25,641 nt of DNA from Proteobacteria bacterium UBA7447 (GTDB lineage Bacteria > Pseudomonadota > Gammaproteobacteria > Arenicellales > UBA868). Both the position numbers and the translations under genes were made by a program. Below, one piece after another: positions 1 to 7,568 of this stretch. The stretch is taken from contig DLPX01000011.1 in NCBI GenBank assembly GCA_002477475.1, positions 500 to 26,140 on the forward strand, written 5' to 3'. Numbering within the stretch: the stretch's first letter is position 1; each line of letters starts with the position of its first letter. Under the pieces are notes generated by a model that ran no database searches, was not told where the DNA came from, and saw nothing but the letters and a program-made list of their open reading frames with translations.

Positions 1-9
1 AGCTTCAGT

Positions 10-291
10 ATGAAAGACTATATGGTTGTTCACACCTTTAAATCCGAGGAGATCCGTCAGCAGTACTTCGCGATGGGTGAGGATACGACACCGGACGATG
101 TCCGCGCTCAAATGAAGAATGACAACGCATCTTTCCAGATGAATTGGAACGCAGGCGAGGACGACATGGTGATGTACTGCTGGTGGAAAGCCAGCAGCCC
201 GGAGGCTATTCTTGAAACGCTTGGGGAAATGGGTGAGATGTTTCATAACGACATAAAGGAAATGCCCAACATCATCGATGTGACGGACTGA
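10..291 (+). CDS. Small hypothetical protein, probable alpha/beta-barrel fold
   Basis: I do not recognise this 93-residue soluble protein. It has no signal peptide, membrane segment or catalytic motif. The pattern is a strand near residues 3-10, a helical stretch to about 35, a strand pair around 40-60 containing VMYCWWKA, and an amphipathic helix at about 63-85. This resembles small ferredoxin-like dimeric alpha/beta-barrel domains such as the DUF3303/DUF4242 groups; that is inference from pattern only. The N-terminus is uncertain because the nine bases before the ATG stay open in frame and no Shine-Dalgarno sequence is visible before the window edge. The reading frame is followed by a clear intrinsic terminator, so this is the last gene of its transcript. 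Confidence 0.7.
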   Translation: MKDYMVVHTFKSEEIRQQYFAMGEDTTPDDVRAQMKNDNASFQMNWNAGEDDMVMYCWWKASSPEAILETLGEMGEMFHNDIKEMPNIIDVTD

Positions 292-308
292 CTACTCGGT
301 CAAGAGGG

Positions 309-350
309 CGGCTGGCGAGTGCCCACGCGCTCCCAGCCGTTTTTTATTTC
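309..350 (+). terminator. Intrinsic terminator after the first gene
   Basis: CGGCTGG (309-315) pairs with CCAGCCG (333-339). GAG (317-319) extends the pairing with CTC (330-332), leaving one bulged C. A run of six T follows at 340-345, then ATTT. A GC-rich stem plus a U-tract is the classic Rho-independent form. It lies 18 bases after the stop codon of the upstream small gene and also insulates the convergent transporter gene. Confidence 0.85.
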
Positions 351-373
351 GGGTGAGAAGGGGAGTGTCAGGC

Positions 374-1285
374 CTAGGAGATTGGTGCCTCGAAGGGTGG
401 TTTCGGTCCGGAGGCTTTGGCTCCCATAAGTGCCATTAGGGTGATTGCCGCCAGAATCAATGCGCCGCCTGTGATGGAGGATACCGAGGGAATCTCGCCG
501 ATCCCGATCCAGACAATAATCGGCCCGGCAATCACTTCGGTCAGAGACAGCAGCGTAAGCTCAACGGCCTGCAGATGCTTCGCTCCGGCAGTGAAGAGAA
601 CAAATCCCAGGCCGATCTGAAACCATCCCATGCCCAGGCAGTTTATGAGATCCTTCCAGGGGATCGAGAACTCCCAGCCGGAAAAACCAATTCCTCCCAG
701 ACCGTAGAGCGATGCAATTACGGTCGCGAAAAAAATGGTAATGAGTTTGTCAGTCCCGGGGCGCATCCGAAGCGATATGGTGAGTCCCGCAAAACCCAGT
801 GCTGCCACCAAACCGAATCCTTCACCCAGGCCTTTTCCCAGCGAGAGTTCTTCTCCAGCCATGATGCCGATACCGACTGCGGCAACGGTCATGGCCGCCC
901 ACATATAAAGGGCGATCCGTTCGCCCAGAATCATCCACCCGGCCAGCGCTGCGAAAAACGGCGCACTCGCAAGCAAAAACATGGCGTTGGCGACGGTCGT
1001 ATATTCAAGTGCAAGGATATAACCCGAAAAAGCGGTACCAAGACACAGTCCTCCCGCCAGCGCCGGAAGACCTGCCTTGCGGAGAGTGTCACGTACCTGA
1101 CCCCGATAACGCCAGCCCAGCCACAGGCTTAGAGCGGCCAGCAGGGCAAGAGAGCGATACAGCAGCACCTGCCAGGGAGTCGCTTCCTGAATCAGCCGGT
1201 AGAGAATGCCCGAGGTACTCCAGAAGATGCCAGCCAGGAGAACCAGCGGGATACCGACACGACGGTTAGCTGAAGAGGGAGTCAA
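374..1285 (-). CDS. DMT superfamily (EamA) transporter
   Basis: This 303-residue protein is strongly hydrophobic and has about ten predicted transmembrane helices. They form the two tandem EamA repeats (about residues 12-140 and 155-285) typical of drug/metabolite transporters. The first helix reads GIFWSTSGILYRL and the second repeat ends in a run of hydrophobic residues before a short charged tail, as in the family. Members export or import amino acids, purines, sugars or other metabolites across the inner membrane; the substrate cannot be read from sequence. The only usable start is TTG at 1285. An in-frame stop lies upstream, no in-frame ATG is near, and there is no convincing Shine-Dalgarno, so the N-terminus is uncertain. 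It is one of three EamA carriers in the first 10 kb. Confidence 0.9.
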   Translation of the reverse strand: MTPSSANRRVGIPLVLLAGIFWSTSGILYRLIQEATPWQVLLYRSLALLAALSLWLGWRYRGQVRDTLRKAGLPALAGGLCLGTAFSGYILALEYTTVANAMFLLASAPFFAALAGWMILGERIALYMWAAMTVAAVGIGIMAGEELSLGKGLGEGFGLVAALGFAGLTISLRMRPGTDKLITIFFATVIASLYGLGGIGFSGWEFSIPWKDLINCLGMGWFQIGLGFVLFTAGAKHLQAVELTLLSLTEVIAGPIIVWIGIGEIPSVSSITGGALILAAITLMALMGAKASGPKPPFEAPIS

Positions 1286-1414
1286 TAGGGTCGGAGGAAA
1301 AAGGTCAGGATAGGAACCGCCGGATCATACGGCAGTTGCTGGGCTGTGAGTATCATCCAAACGACCGTTGACCAAAAAGAGGTACGTCGCTCGGCAATCA
1401 ACCGCCAGGGTCGT

Positions 1415-2071
1415 TTAAGAAGGACTCGGCCGGATCACCAGGAGTTTGCCTGGAATACCCTGCTGGGTGAGATAGGGAATATCGGAGATGTTCTCCACGT
1501 TAAATCCGTGCTCGCGTCTGCTTTGCTCAAGAAGGGTTTCCCAGTCGATGTCGCGCCAGCCTTTGCCATTGACGGTGGCGACCAACACCGCGCCGGGTTT
1601 CAGTCCTGCAAAGAGTTTGACCAGATCAAAGGGTTGGCTCCGATGGTGTGAGAACACCCCGACACAGATCACAACATCGTAGACGGGGTCGAGCATAACG
1701 GAGGCCGTGAGGTCTGCTTCCCCGAGAGCCCGATAGACCCTGCGGGCTTTCGCTTTTTCGATCATTTCCGGAGACAGGTCGAGGCCGTCGATATGGTGAT
1801 ACCCAAGGTTGTGCAGCAGTTCTCCCACAAGACCTGTGCCGCAACCCATATCGAGAATGACACTGTCTCGCGATGGCGCCAGTCTGTCAAGTGCATCGAC
1901 CGCAGCATGGGGGGCCTGATATCCAAACTCATCGAGAAGTTCACGATCGTAGGTGTCTGCCCAATTACGGTAGGTCAGACGTATCTCGTCGCTGTTCTTC
2001 TCAGAATAATTCCGAGCGAGACGGGGATCCAGGCGGGATGCCTGCGGCTGCGTTCTCGACGAATCAGTCAT
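1415..2071 (-). CDS. Class I SAM-dependent methyltransferase, METTL27-like
   Basis: This 218-residue protein has a Rossmann methyltransferase core. Motif I is LDMGCGTGLVG at about residues 73-83. The acidic end of strand 2 is GLDLSPEM (D98), which would hold the ribose of S-adenosylmethionine. Motif IV lies around YDVVICVGVFSHH. The N-terminal signature with YRNWADTYDRELL followed by Y-Q-A-P resembles the Williams-Beuren WBSCR27/METTL27 group of small methyltransferases, whose substrates are poorly known. The ATG at 2071 has no obvious ribosome binding site. It lies 105 bases downstream of the enoyl-CoA hydratase gene on the same strand, so cotranscription is possible. The target molecule is unknown. 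Confidence 0.87.
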   Translation of the reverse strand: MTDSSRTQPQASRLDPRLARNYSEKNSDEIRLTYRNWADTYDRELLDEFGYQAPHAAVDALDRLAPSRDSVILDMGCGTGLVGELLHNLGYHHIDGLDLSPEMIEKAKARRVYRALGEADLTASVMLDPVYDVVICVGVFSHHRSQPFDLVKLFAGLKPGAVLVATVNGKGWRDIDWETLLEQSRREHGFNVENISDIPYLTQQGIPGKLLVIRPSPS

Positions 2072-2176
2072 GACGAGGCCGCGGATTTCAATGCATCACT
2101 TAGCGACGCTACGCCGCCCAGCACCAGCACCTTGCGGTCAGAGAGGCCCCAGAAACCGTTCACCGTCTTGCGTGAC

Positions 2177-2977
2177 TCATTGCCGACCCGTAAATGCCGG
2201 CGGCCGCTTGCCGATAAAGGCCTCAAGCCCTTCCTGCCCATCTGCGCCCGTCATGTTGGCGCCAATCTCCCGGGTTTCGATATTGGTCTGGGTAAAAAAG
2301 TCGTTGTTGAAACTGGCGTGCAGCATCCGCCTCGAGGAGGCAAAGGCCTGCGTGGGCCCTTTGGCAAACTTGGATGCCAGGGCTATGGCAGATTCCAGCG
2401 CCGACCCCTCGGGCACGGTCCGCGTCGCGAGTCCCCACTCGACTGCTTCTGCCGCAGAAAGTTCACGATTCTCAAAAATCAGTTCCTGGGTACGACGAAG
2501 CCCAATCAGTCGCGGCAGCAGCCAGGTCGAACCGCCATCGGGACTGAGCCCCGCGGCAGTATAGGCCAGGCGATAACGTGCGGTTTCATCGACCAGCACA
2601 ATATCACCCACCAGGGTCATCGGTACGCCGCCGCCGGCGGCCATGCCGTTAACGCCCACCACTACAGGCTTAGGCATGGTCAGCAGCATGTGCTGAGCCT
2701 TATGCCATTCGTCGGCGATGGTAACGAGTTTGTCGGGATCATTGCCAAAGGCTTTAAATTCCTTGAGATCCCCGCCGAAACTGAACATCGGGCCGTGGGC
2801 GCTAAACACGACAGCACGGATGTCGTCATCCTCCTGGGCCTGCTTTGCTGCCGCGAAGAGATCCAGCGCCATTTGCCGAGAAAGTGTATTACCCGATTCA
2901 GGGTGATTGAGACAGACGACCGCAACCGATCCGTCGCACTGATAATCCACGTGAGAAAGTTCCAATCGAATCTCCAT
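2177..2977 (-). CDS. Enoyl-CoA hydratase/isomerase (crotonase) family, PaaG-like
   Basis: A crotonase-fold protein acting on an acyl-CoA thioester, probably in fatty or aromatic acid breakdown in the cytoplasm. The oxyanion-hole regions are visible as FSFGGDLKEF and GVNGMAAGGGVPMTL. The active-site loop reads GLSPDGGSTWLLPRLIG. It has an Asp where true hydratases carry a catalytic Glu, a pattern seen in PaaG-type isomerases, so isomerase activity is more likely than simple hydration (family inference). I place the start at ATG 2977, giving 266 residues, the usual crotonase length. A TTG at 3010 would add 11 residues but has no ribosome binding site. The gene is divergent from the small RHH-like gene, and the intergenic region holds a 12-bp palindrome. 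Confidence 0.87.
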   Translation of the reverse strand: MEIRLELSHVDYQCDGSVAVVCLNHPESGNTLSRQMALDLFAAAKQAQEDDDIRAVVFSAHGPMFSFGGDLKEFKAFGNDPDKLVTIADEWHKAQHMLLTMPKPVVVGVNGMAAGGGVPMTLVGDIVLVDETARYRLAYTAAGLSPDGGSTWLLPRLIGLRRTQELIFENRELSAAEAVEWGLATRTVPEGSALESAIALASKFAKGPTQAFASSRRMLHASFNNDFFTQTNIETREIGANMTGADGQEGLEAFIGKRPPAFTGRQ

Positions 2978-3045
2978 TCTTCGCAAAAACGGGCGCCAAT
3001 CATGACGCAAGCGAAAGGGATGAGCAAACTTTGGGCCCTGAGACT

Positions 3046-3057
3046 TCCCTTAAGGGA
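3046..3057. promoter_or_regulatory. Perfect 12-bp palindrome, candidate operator
   Basis: TCCCTTAAGGGA is perfectly self-complementary. It sits between the start of the enoyl-CoA hydratase gene (minus strand) and the start of the small ribbon-helix-helix-like gene (plus strand). Proteins of that fold usually bind short inverted repeats and often control their own promoter, so autoregulation is a reasonable guess. A 12-bp palindrome can also arise by chance. Confidence 0.4.
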
Positions 3058-3122
3058 TGAATTCGCTGTCTCAGGAGTGCTACCATGAGAGGGTCAAACA
3101 GTTTAATCAGGGGCAGCACACG

Positions 3123-3341
3123 ATGGCGATGAGTAAAAAAACCACCATGGAGGTGGAGTTGCATCAGGATACGGTTGAGATGCTGGAATACGCCAAGGAG
3201 ACTTACGGTTTTCGCAGCACCTCCAAGGCCCTCCGGGTCATTCTGGACTACATGGTGGCTGATGCAGACTGGGAGGAGGTGTTTATGAATCAGCGTTGTC
3301 TTCGCTGCGGCAGCGGTCAGGGCTGGCAGCGTCCCGAGTGA
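3123..3341 (+). CDS. Ribbon-helix-helix-like small protein with C-terminal CxxC
   Basis: From ATG 3123 the product is 72 residues. A short strand (TTMEVEL, about 7-13) is followed by helix DTVEMLEYAKETYGF and helix STSKALRVILDYMVADA, the order and spacing of an Arc/CopG/MetJ-type DNA-binding fold. The tail carries CLRCGSGQGW, a CxxC pair (C59, C62) not part of the basic fold, which could bind metal across a dimer or act as a redox switch (inference). AGGGG lies about nine bases upstream of this ATG. An in-frame ATG at 3057 lacks a spaced ribosome binding site and overlaps the palindrome, so I reject it. It is followed 44 bases later by the aldolase-like gene, probably in the same transcript. 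Confidence 0.7.
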   Translation: MAMSKKTTMEVELHQDTVEMLEYAKETYGFRSTSKALRVILDYMVADADWEEVFMNQRCLRCGSGQGWQRPE

Positions 3342-3385
3342 CAAGCATCGTTGTCACAGCGGGCCGATAAGAAAAGGAGAAAGTT

Positions 3386-4147
3386 ATGGCAAACCAGGTG
3401 CAAGCAATCAAGCAGGAGCCGAGCTTCAAGCAGGAGCGGATCGAACTTGCTGCGGCGTTTCGGTGGGCTGCGAGAATGGAGCTTCACGAAGCGGTTGCGA
3501 ATCACTTCTCGCTTGCAGTTAATGACGATGGCACACAGTTTCTGATGAATCCCAATCAGATGCATTTCTCTCGGATCCGTGCGAGCGATTTGTTGCTGAT
3601 CGATGCCAATGATGTCGCGACGATGGATAAACCGGGGGCACCGGATCCAACGGCTTGGGGGCTGCACGGTTCCATGCATCGTTATTGCAGGCATGCGCGG
3701 TGCGTCATGCACGCACACCCAGAGTATGGGACGGTGCTGGCAAGTCTTGCCGATAGCCGATTGCCTCCCATCGATCAGAACTCAGCGATCTTTTTTAATC
3801 GCTACGTGATCGATGAGAGTTACGGCGGCTTGGCGCTTACTGATGAGGGTGAACGTTGCGCGGAGTTGCTGGCCAATCCGGATCATAAGACCATGATCAT
3901 GGGCAACCACGGGGTGATGGTTATCGGGGAGACCGTTGCCGATACGTTCAACAGACTGTTCTACTTCGAGAGGGCCGCCCGCAATTACATCCAGGCGCTG
4001 CAGACGGGTCAGCCGCTGCGTGTGCTATCAGATGAGGTCGCCGAGAAAACGGCCCGCCAGCTTGATGCTTATCCGTCGCAGGGGGATCGGCATCTAAGTG
4101 AAATTCTCGCCATCCTGGACCGCGAAGAACCGGACTTTCGGGACTAG
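3386..4147 (+). CDS. Class II aldolase/adducin family protein
   Basis: This 253-residue cytoplasmic protein has the class II aldolase/adducin head fold. Zinc-type histidines are visible in CVMHAHPEYG (H109, H111), with a further conserved GNHG at 163-166. The segment before the first His pair reads TAWGLHGSMHRY. The Glu or Asp that acts as acid/base in fuculose-phosphate aldolase appears absent there (Ala/Trp in its place), so a retro-aldol reaction on a sugar phosphate is not assured. Many proteobacterial members of this subgroup have no assigned activity. The start is well supported by AAGGAGA eight bases before ATG 3386. It probably shares a transcript with the preceding RHH-like gene, which may regulate it. 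Confidence 0.88.
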   Translation: MANQVQAIKQEPSFKQERIELAAAFRWAARMELHEAVANHFSLAVNDDGTQFLMNPNQMHFSRIRASDLLLIDANDVATMDKPGAPDPTAWGLHGSMHRYCRHARCVMHAHPEYGTVLASLADSRLPPIDQNSAIFFNRYVIDESYGGLALTDEGERCAELLANPDHKTMIMGNHGVMVIGETVADTFNRLFYFERAARNYIQALQTGQPLRVLSDEVAEKTARQLDAYPSQGDRHLSEILAILDREEPDFRD

Positions 4148-4225
4148 TTGGATTCGGCCCGGAGCGGCGCCGGCGTTTCGGTTGGGGCGGGGAGTCTGTG
4201 TGACATCACAACGGATCCTTTGTAG

Positions 4226-4756
4226 ATGAACAATACTCTGGCGGGCGTGACTGCCGCCCTGATTGAGTACGGTTTATGGATTGGCATCGGTGTGATCGCC
4301 GTGGCGGTTATGTTCGGCCGGCGAAACGACCGTAGCGAATCTCAGGTCAAAGCAGCGGTTCACTGGATGGAGCATGCGCTTGAGGAAGCGCCTGACCGGC
4401 TGTACGAAAGCGTACATCCGAACTGGTCCGTCTATCGCAAGCAGCTGTCACATCGATTGAAGGCGGCCGTGCCTGATCTCCCGGAATCTTTGCTGCGTGC
4501 TGTTCTGGCAGAGTTTGATGTGTGTTACCAGTTGTCGGATGGCGTTTACATCCGAATCGGCTCAGCGGCCGATGAATCAGTGCCGCACGACGAAGGCTTT
4601 ATTCCGCTCGTTGCTCCCATGGAGGGTTTCCGTTTGCGGAAGGTCCAGGCGCGCCGGCGTTGGCGGCGAGCCCGCGCCGTGACGGTCGGAGTCATCCTTT
4701 ACTTGGCAGTGGTGGTGTTGGGCATTTGGGGGCTGGTGGCGTTGCGGCTGGCCTAG
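4226..4756 (+). CDS. Hypothetical protein with N- and C-terminal membrane helices
   Basis: I do not recognise this 176-residue protein. One hydrophobic helix lies near the N-terminus (about 11-29, LIEYGLWIGIGVIAVAVMF). A charged middle part of about 115 residues follows, with helices such as AAVHWMEHALEEAPDRLYE. A second helix lies at the C-terminus (about 150-173) after the basic stretch RRRWRRAR. The positive-inside rule places the middle domain in the cytoplasm with both ends anchored. No signature motif is seen. It lies 78 bases after the aldolase-like gene and ends six bases from the stop codon of the convergent transporter gene. A role as a membrane-attached accessory protein is only a guess. 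Confidence 0.72.
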   Translation: MNNTLAGVTAALIEYGLWIGIGVIAVAVMFGRRNDRSESQVKAAVHWMEHALEEAPDRLYESVHPNWSVYRKQLSHRLKAAVPDLPESLLRAVLAEFDVCYQLSDGVYIRIGSAADESVPHDEGFIPLVAPMEGFRLRKVQARRRWRRARAVTVGVILYLAVVVLGIWGLVALRLA

Positions 4757-4762
4757 AGTACC

Positions 4763-5701
4763 TCAGGAAGCATCGGCGCTATCCCGGGGTCTTACCAGCG
4801 AAAGCGCGACGATCATGATCACCAGTGATGCCCAGACCCACGTTGAGTGGGCTTCCCCATAGATCAATATTCCCCATAACACGCCGGCGAGCGTGACGAC
4901 ATACGCGCACTGGCTGGCAAAAACCGGACCGGCCCGAACGACAAGAAAATAGAAACCGCCGTACGCGCTGGCCGTAATGCCGGCCATCATGACAATCGCC
5001 CAGCTGGATCGGTCCAACGGCCATGAGATCCACGTGAAGGTATCTGTTATCCAGAGAACCGGCGTCAGCATGATGGTTGCTGCAATGAGCATTCCGGTCA
5101 CTACCACGAAGACATTCACATCGGTAGGCATGCGGGCCGCGATCACCAGGTTTTCGATCGCGTAGCACGCGGCGGCGATCACCATCACCAACACCCATAG
5201 CGCTGCGGAAGGATCGGGCATGCTGGTGTCCGGCAAAACCAGAAGGGCGATCGATCCAATGCCGAAAAGCACCCCCACCACTCTTAGCAAGGAGGCTTTT
5301 TCTATCTTGAATATCGCAGCCCCAACGAAAGTGGCGAGTGGGACAGTGGCAATCGTTATGGAAAGCACTCCCGCGCTGACCTGTGAAGCCGCGTAGAAGT
5401 AAAGCGTGCCGGGCACGACAGACCCCAGAATGCCGCAGATGACATAGAGCAATATGAAGTTTTTCTGAAGTGGCAAAGGTTGCCTGGCGATGAGACAGTA
5501 GAGGATCAGCATGACGGCGCTGATGAGGCAGGTCCAGTAATTGATCGCAAGCGGATGCAAACCCGTTTCGGTTGACATGCGCGCGAGTGAAAACGACAGA
5601 CCCCAGAAGACCCCTAATAGCATCAACACGACAAAATCCCAGACTTTCCCGTTGAATCGGTTGCCGGCAGGCTTGGAGTGGGAGCTTTGAAAATCCTGCA
5701 T
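4763..5701 (-). CDS. DMT superfamily (EamA) transporter
   Basis: A 312-residue inner-membrane carrier with about ten transmembrane helices in two EamA repeats (roughly 22-150 and 165-305). It has a soluble N-terminal segment of about 20 residues and a charged C-terminal tail ending near LVRPRDSADAS. GVFWGLSFSLARMST in the first helix is a typical family opening. The ATG at 5701 is clear. It is convergent with the two-TM hypothetical gene, only six bases apart. Upstream on the same strand, 134 bases away, is the AEC carrier gene. Substrate unknown; family members handle amino acids and other polar metabolites. Confidence 0.9.
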   Translation of the reverse strand: MQDFQSSHSKPAGNRFNGKVWDFVVLMLLGVFWGLSFSLARMSTETGLHPLAINYWTCLISAVMLILYCLIARQPLPLQKNFILLYVICGILGSVVPGTLYFYAASQVSAGVLSITIATVPLATFVGAAIFKIEKASLLRVVGVLFGIGSIALLVLPDTSMPDPSAALWVLVMVIAAACYAIENLVIAARMPTDVNVFVVVTGMLIAATIMLTPVLWITDTFTWISWPLDRSSWAIVMMAGITASAYGGFYFLVVRAGPVFASQCAYVVTLAGVLWGILIYGEAHSTWVWASLVIMIVALSLVRPRDSADAS

Positions 5702-5792
5702 GAGTTGGCCTCAGCTAAGGGAGTCGGGCGCCGGAACGCAAAGATTATCGGTGCGACCGCATCAGGCGTGAGAGTCTACTGAGCAACGCCCA

Positions 5793-5816
5793 GTGTCGCC
5801 AGTCTCCCGGCGACAC
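5793..5816. repeat. 8-bp hairpin between the AEC and DMT genes
   Basis: GTGTCGCC (5793-5800) and GGCGACAC (5809-5816) form a perfect 8-bp stem with an 8-nt loop in the 134-base gap between two same-strand carrier genes. No T-run follows on either strand, so it is not a standard intrinsic terminator. It could stabilise a 3' end, cause partial polarity, or be an operator. Confidence 0.45.
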
Positions 5817-5835
5817 CGCGTGGGTGCCGGCGTGA

Positions 5836-6717
5836 TTACACAGCTGGCAGAACAAAAGGCAGCATTATCGGGACGATGACAATCGCAGCCATGTTGCCAA
5901 AACCGACAATGGCCGCGACTTTTTCGGGTTCCTGCTGGTATTGCTCTGCAACCAGATAAACCAGTACCGCAGGAGGCAATGCACAGTAGAGCAGCAACTG
6001 GCGGAACTGGTCGTCCGGCAGTTGAAGCAAAGGCTGGATCCCGAGCGCCACGATCAATGCCGTGAGCGGACAAAGCACCGCGCCCACGAGGCCGATTTTC
6101 CAGTCACTCAAGTTGACGTCAACAAGACGGATGCCCAGCGCAAACAGCATGACTGGAATGAGAGCATCACCGAGCATGGCGATCGGTGCCGCAATCATCA
6201 AAGGGATCGACACATCTCCAAGACTGACAACCAACCCTGCTATCGAGGCAAGAATAGGCGGGGAGAGCAGCACATTTCGCCAATGTACCTGACGGTCGAC
6301 AATATAGATCCCAAACGAGAAATACAGCAGGTTCGTGACGATGAGCAGTATGATCGCCGGCGCCAGGCCGGTATCCCCGAATGCCAAAAGCGCGAGCGGC
6401 AAGCCCAGGTTGCCGCAGTTATTGAACATCATCGGCGGCACAAAAGTCCGAAGATTGTATTTGAGCAGGACGGCGACCGGCCAGGCGATGAGTCCGGAGC
6501 CAAAGAAAACAGCTGCCGCTGCGATTGCGAGTCCGGGATAGCTGCCAAGATTGAAGTCCTGACTCGACATCACAGTAAATACCAACGCGGGCAGAAACAC
6601 ATTGACGCTGATGGCGTTGACGGCCGCAAGATCGGTTCGGTAGCGCAGGCTATAGAGGTAGCCGAGACCCGCGACCGCGATCACCGGAATCATGACATCA
6701 AGAATTCTGATCAACAT
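5836..6717 (-). CDS. AEC (auxin efflux carrier) family transporter
   Basis: A protein of about 293 residues with roughly ten transmembrane helices arranged as two halves around a short polar loop. The family's broken-helix motif is visible as NNCGNLGLPLALLAFG in the first half. The second half has FALGIRLVD, then CPLTALIVALG. Bacterial AEC carriers (for example MdcF-like proteins) move carboxylates or related anions through the inner membrane, usually by secondary transport. I use ATG 6717, which gives the usual MLIRILDV start. An in-frame TTG at 6744 would add nine residues and has a weak GGAA upstream, so the start is not settled. It is divergent from the TauE/SafE permease gene with a very short gap, so both promoters must overlap. 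Confidence 0.88.
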   Translation of the reverse strand: MLIRILDVMIPVIAVAGLGYLYSLRYRTDLAAVNAISVNVFLPALVFTVMSSQDFNLGSYPGLAIAAAAVFFGSGLIAWPVAVLLKYNLRTFVPPMMFNNCGNLGLPLALLAFGDTGLAPAIILLIVTNLLYFSFGIYIVDRQVHWRNVLLSPPILASIAGLVVSLGDVSIPLMIAAPIAMLGDALIPVMLFALGIRLVDVNLSDWKIGLVGAVLCPLTALIVALGIQPLLQLPDDQFRQLLLYCALPPAVLVYLVAEQYQQEPEKVAAIVGFGNMAAIVIVPIMLPFVLPAV

Positions 6718-6795
6718 AGACAGGAAGTGATAGGTTTGGTGCAATCAGTTCCGTGCAGCATAGCCAAAGCCTTCGCCACAGGGTGACCCAAAAAA

Positions 6796-7542
6796 ATGGA
6801 AGCCGCTGAGATTTATCTTATTACAGGTTTAGTCTTCCTGTTAGCTGGAACGGTCAAAGGGGTTGTGGGTTTCGGCCTGCCTCTGGTATCGATCACTCTC
6901 CTCACTCCTCTCTACGGGCTCGTCGACGCAATCGCCGTTATGCTGTTGCCGGCTGTGGTGACCAACTTCTGGCAAGCCTTTAGCGGAGGCAGGTTAATGG
7001 TCTTATGGCGGCGGCTATGGTCCCTGTATGTGTTCGGCGCGATGTCAACGGTGCTGGCAGCGAGTGTTCTTGTTCGGATTGATGCTTACTGGCCCACGGT
7101 ACTGCTGGGTGGTGTGATTCTTACATATAGTCTCGTGGGTCTTGCGGCTTGGCAGCCACCAAAGCCAGGAGCCCGAGAGATCTGGCTGTCACCTGTGACC
7201 GGAGCCGTGACCGGTTTGATCACGGGGCTGACAGGGGTATTGGTTTTCCCATTGGCTGTGTATTTTCAATCTCTTGACCTTGATCGACGGGTGTTATTCC
7301 AGGCCCTGGGCATCTATTTTCTTTTGGCCAATGTGGCGCTTGCTTCTGCCTTTGGCTGGCAAGACGCTTTTCCAGATGGAATCACCCGGCTCGCCGCGAT
7401 CGGGATTGCTGCGGGATTGGCGGGCATGACGCTTGGCCAGCGTATTCAGGCGCTTTTGTCTGCTGAGCAGTTCAAGCGGATCTTTTTTGTCTCTCTCGCA
7501 GTGGTAGGCACCTTAATTTCATTAAGGGCTTTGGTCTCATAA
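6796..7542 (+). CDS. TSUP family (TauE/SafE) anion permease
   Basis: This 248-residue membrane protein has about eight helices. The family signature is near the N-terminus: GTVKGVVGFGLPLVSI followed by a helix ending LLPAVVTNFWQAF. It repeats in weaker form in the second half (TGLITGLTGVLVFPLAVYF). TauE/SafE proteins export sulfite, sulfoacetate or organosulfur anions from the cytoplasm in several proteobacteria, but many members are unassigned, and no sulfur gene is next to it here. It starts at ATG 6796 and is divergent from the AEC gene. It is convergent with the ferredoxin-NADP reductase gene, with 26 bases between stop codons and no clear terminator. Confidence 0.9.
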   Translation: MEAAEIYLITGLVFLLAGTVKGVVGFGLPLVSITLLTPLYGLVDAIAVMLLPAVVTNFWQAFSGGRLMVLWRRLWSLYVFGAMSTVLAASVLVRIDAYWPTVLLGGVILTYSLVGLAAWQPPKPGAREIWLSPVTGAVTGLITGLTGVLVFPLAVYFQSLDLDRRVLFQALGIYFLLANVALASAFGWQDAFPDGITRLAAIGIAAGLAGMTLGQRIQALLSAEQFKRIFFVSLAVVGTLISLRALVS

Positions 7543-7568
7543 GTACGGGGGTAACGGCTGATTAATTG

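Noticed and set aside
2072..2176. Frameshifted extension of the enoyl-CoA hydratase or a missed small gene
   Set aside because: The hydratase already ends with a normal C-terminus. The 105-base gap holds no start with a ribosome binding site and no coding pattern.
1793..3088. Long plus-strand open frame of 431 codons opposite the methyltransferase and hydratase genes
   Set aside because: It is antisense to two genes with clear family motifs. Its translation has no recognisable domain and is rich in Arg, Pro, Gly and His, as expected for a shadow frame.
5793..5816. Intrinsic terminator after the AEC gene
   Set aside because: The stem is perfect but there is no T-tract on either strand, so I list it only as a hairpin.
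5941..6786. Plus-strand open frame of 281 codons opposite the AEC carrier gene
   Set aside because: The product is dominated by Arg, Gln, His and Asp with no fold pattern. The opposite strand encodes a normal membrane carrier.
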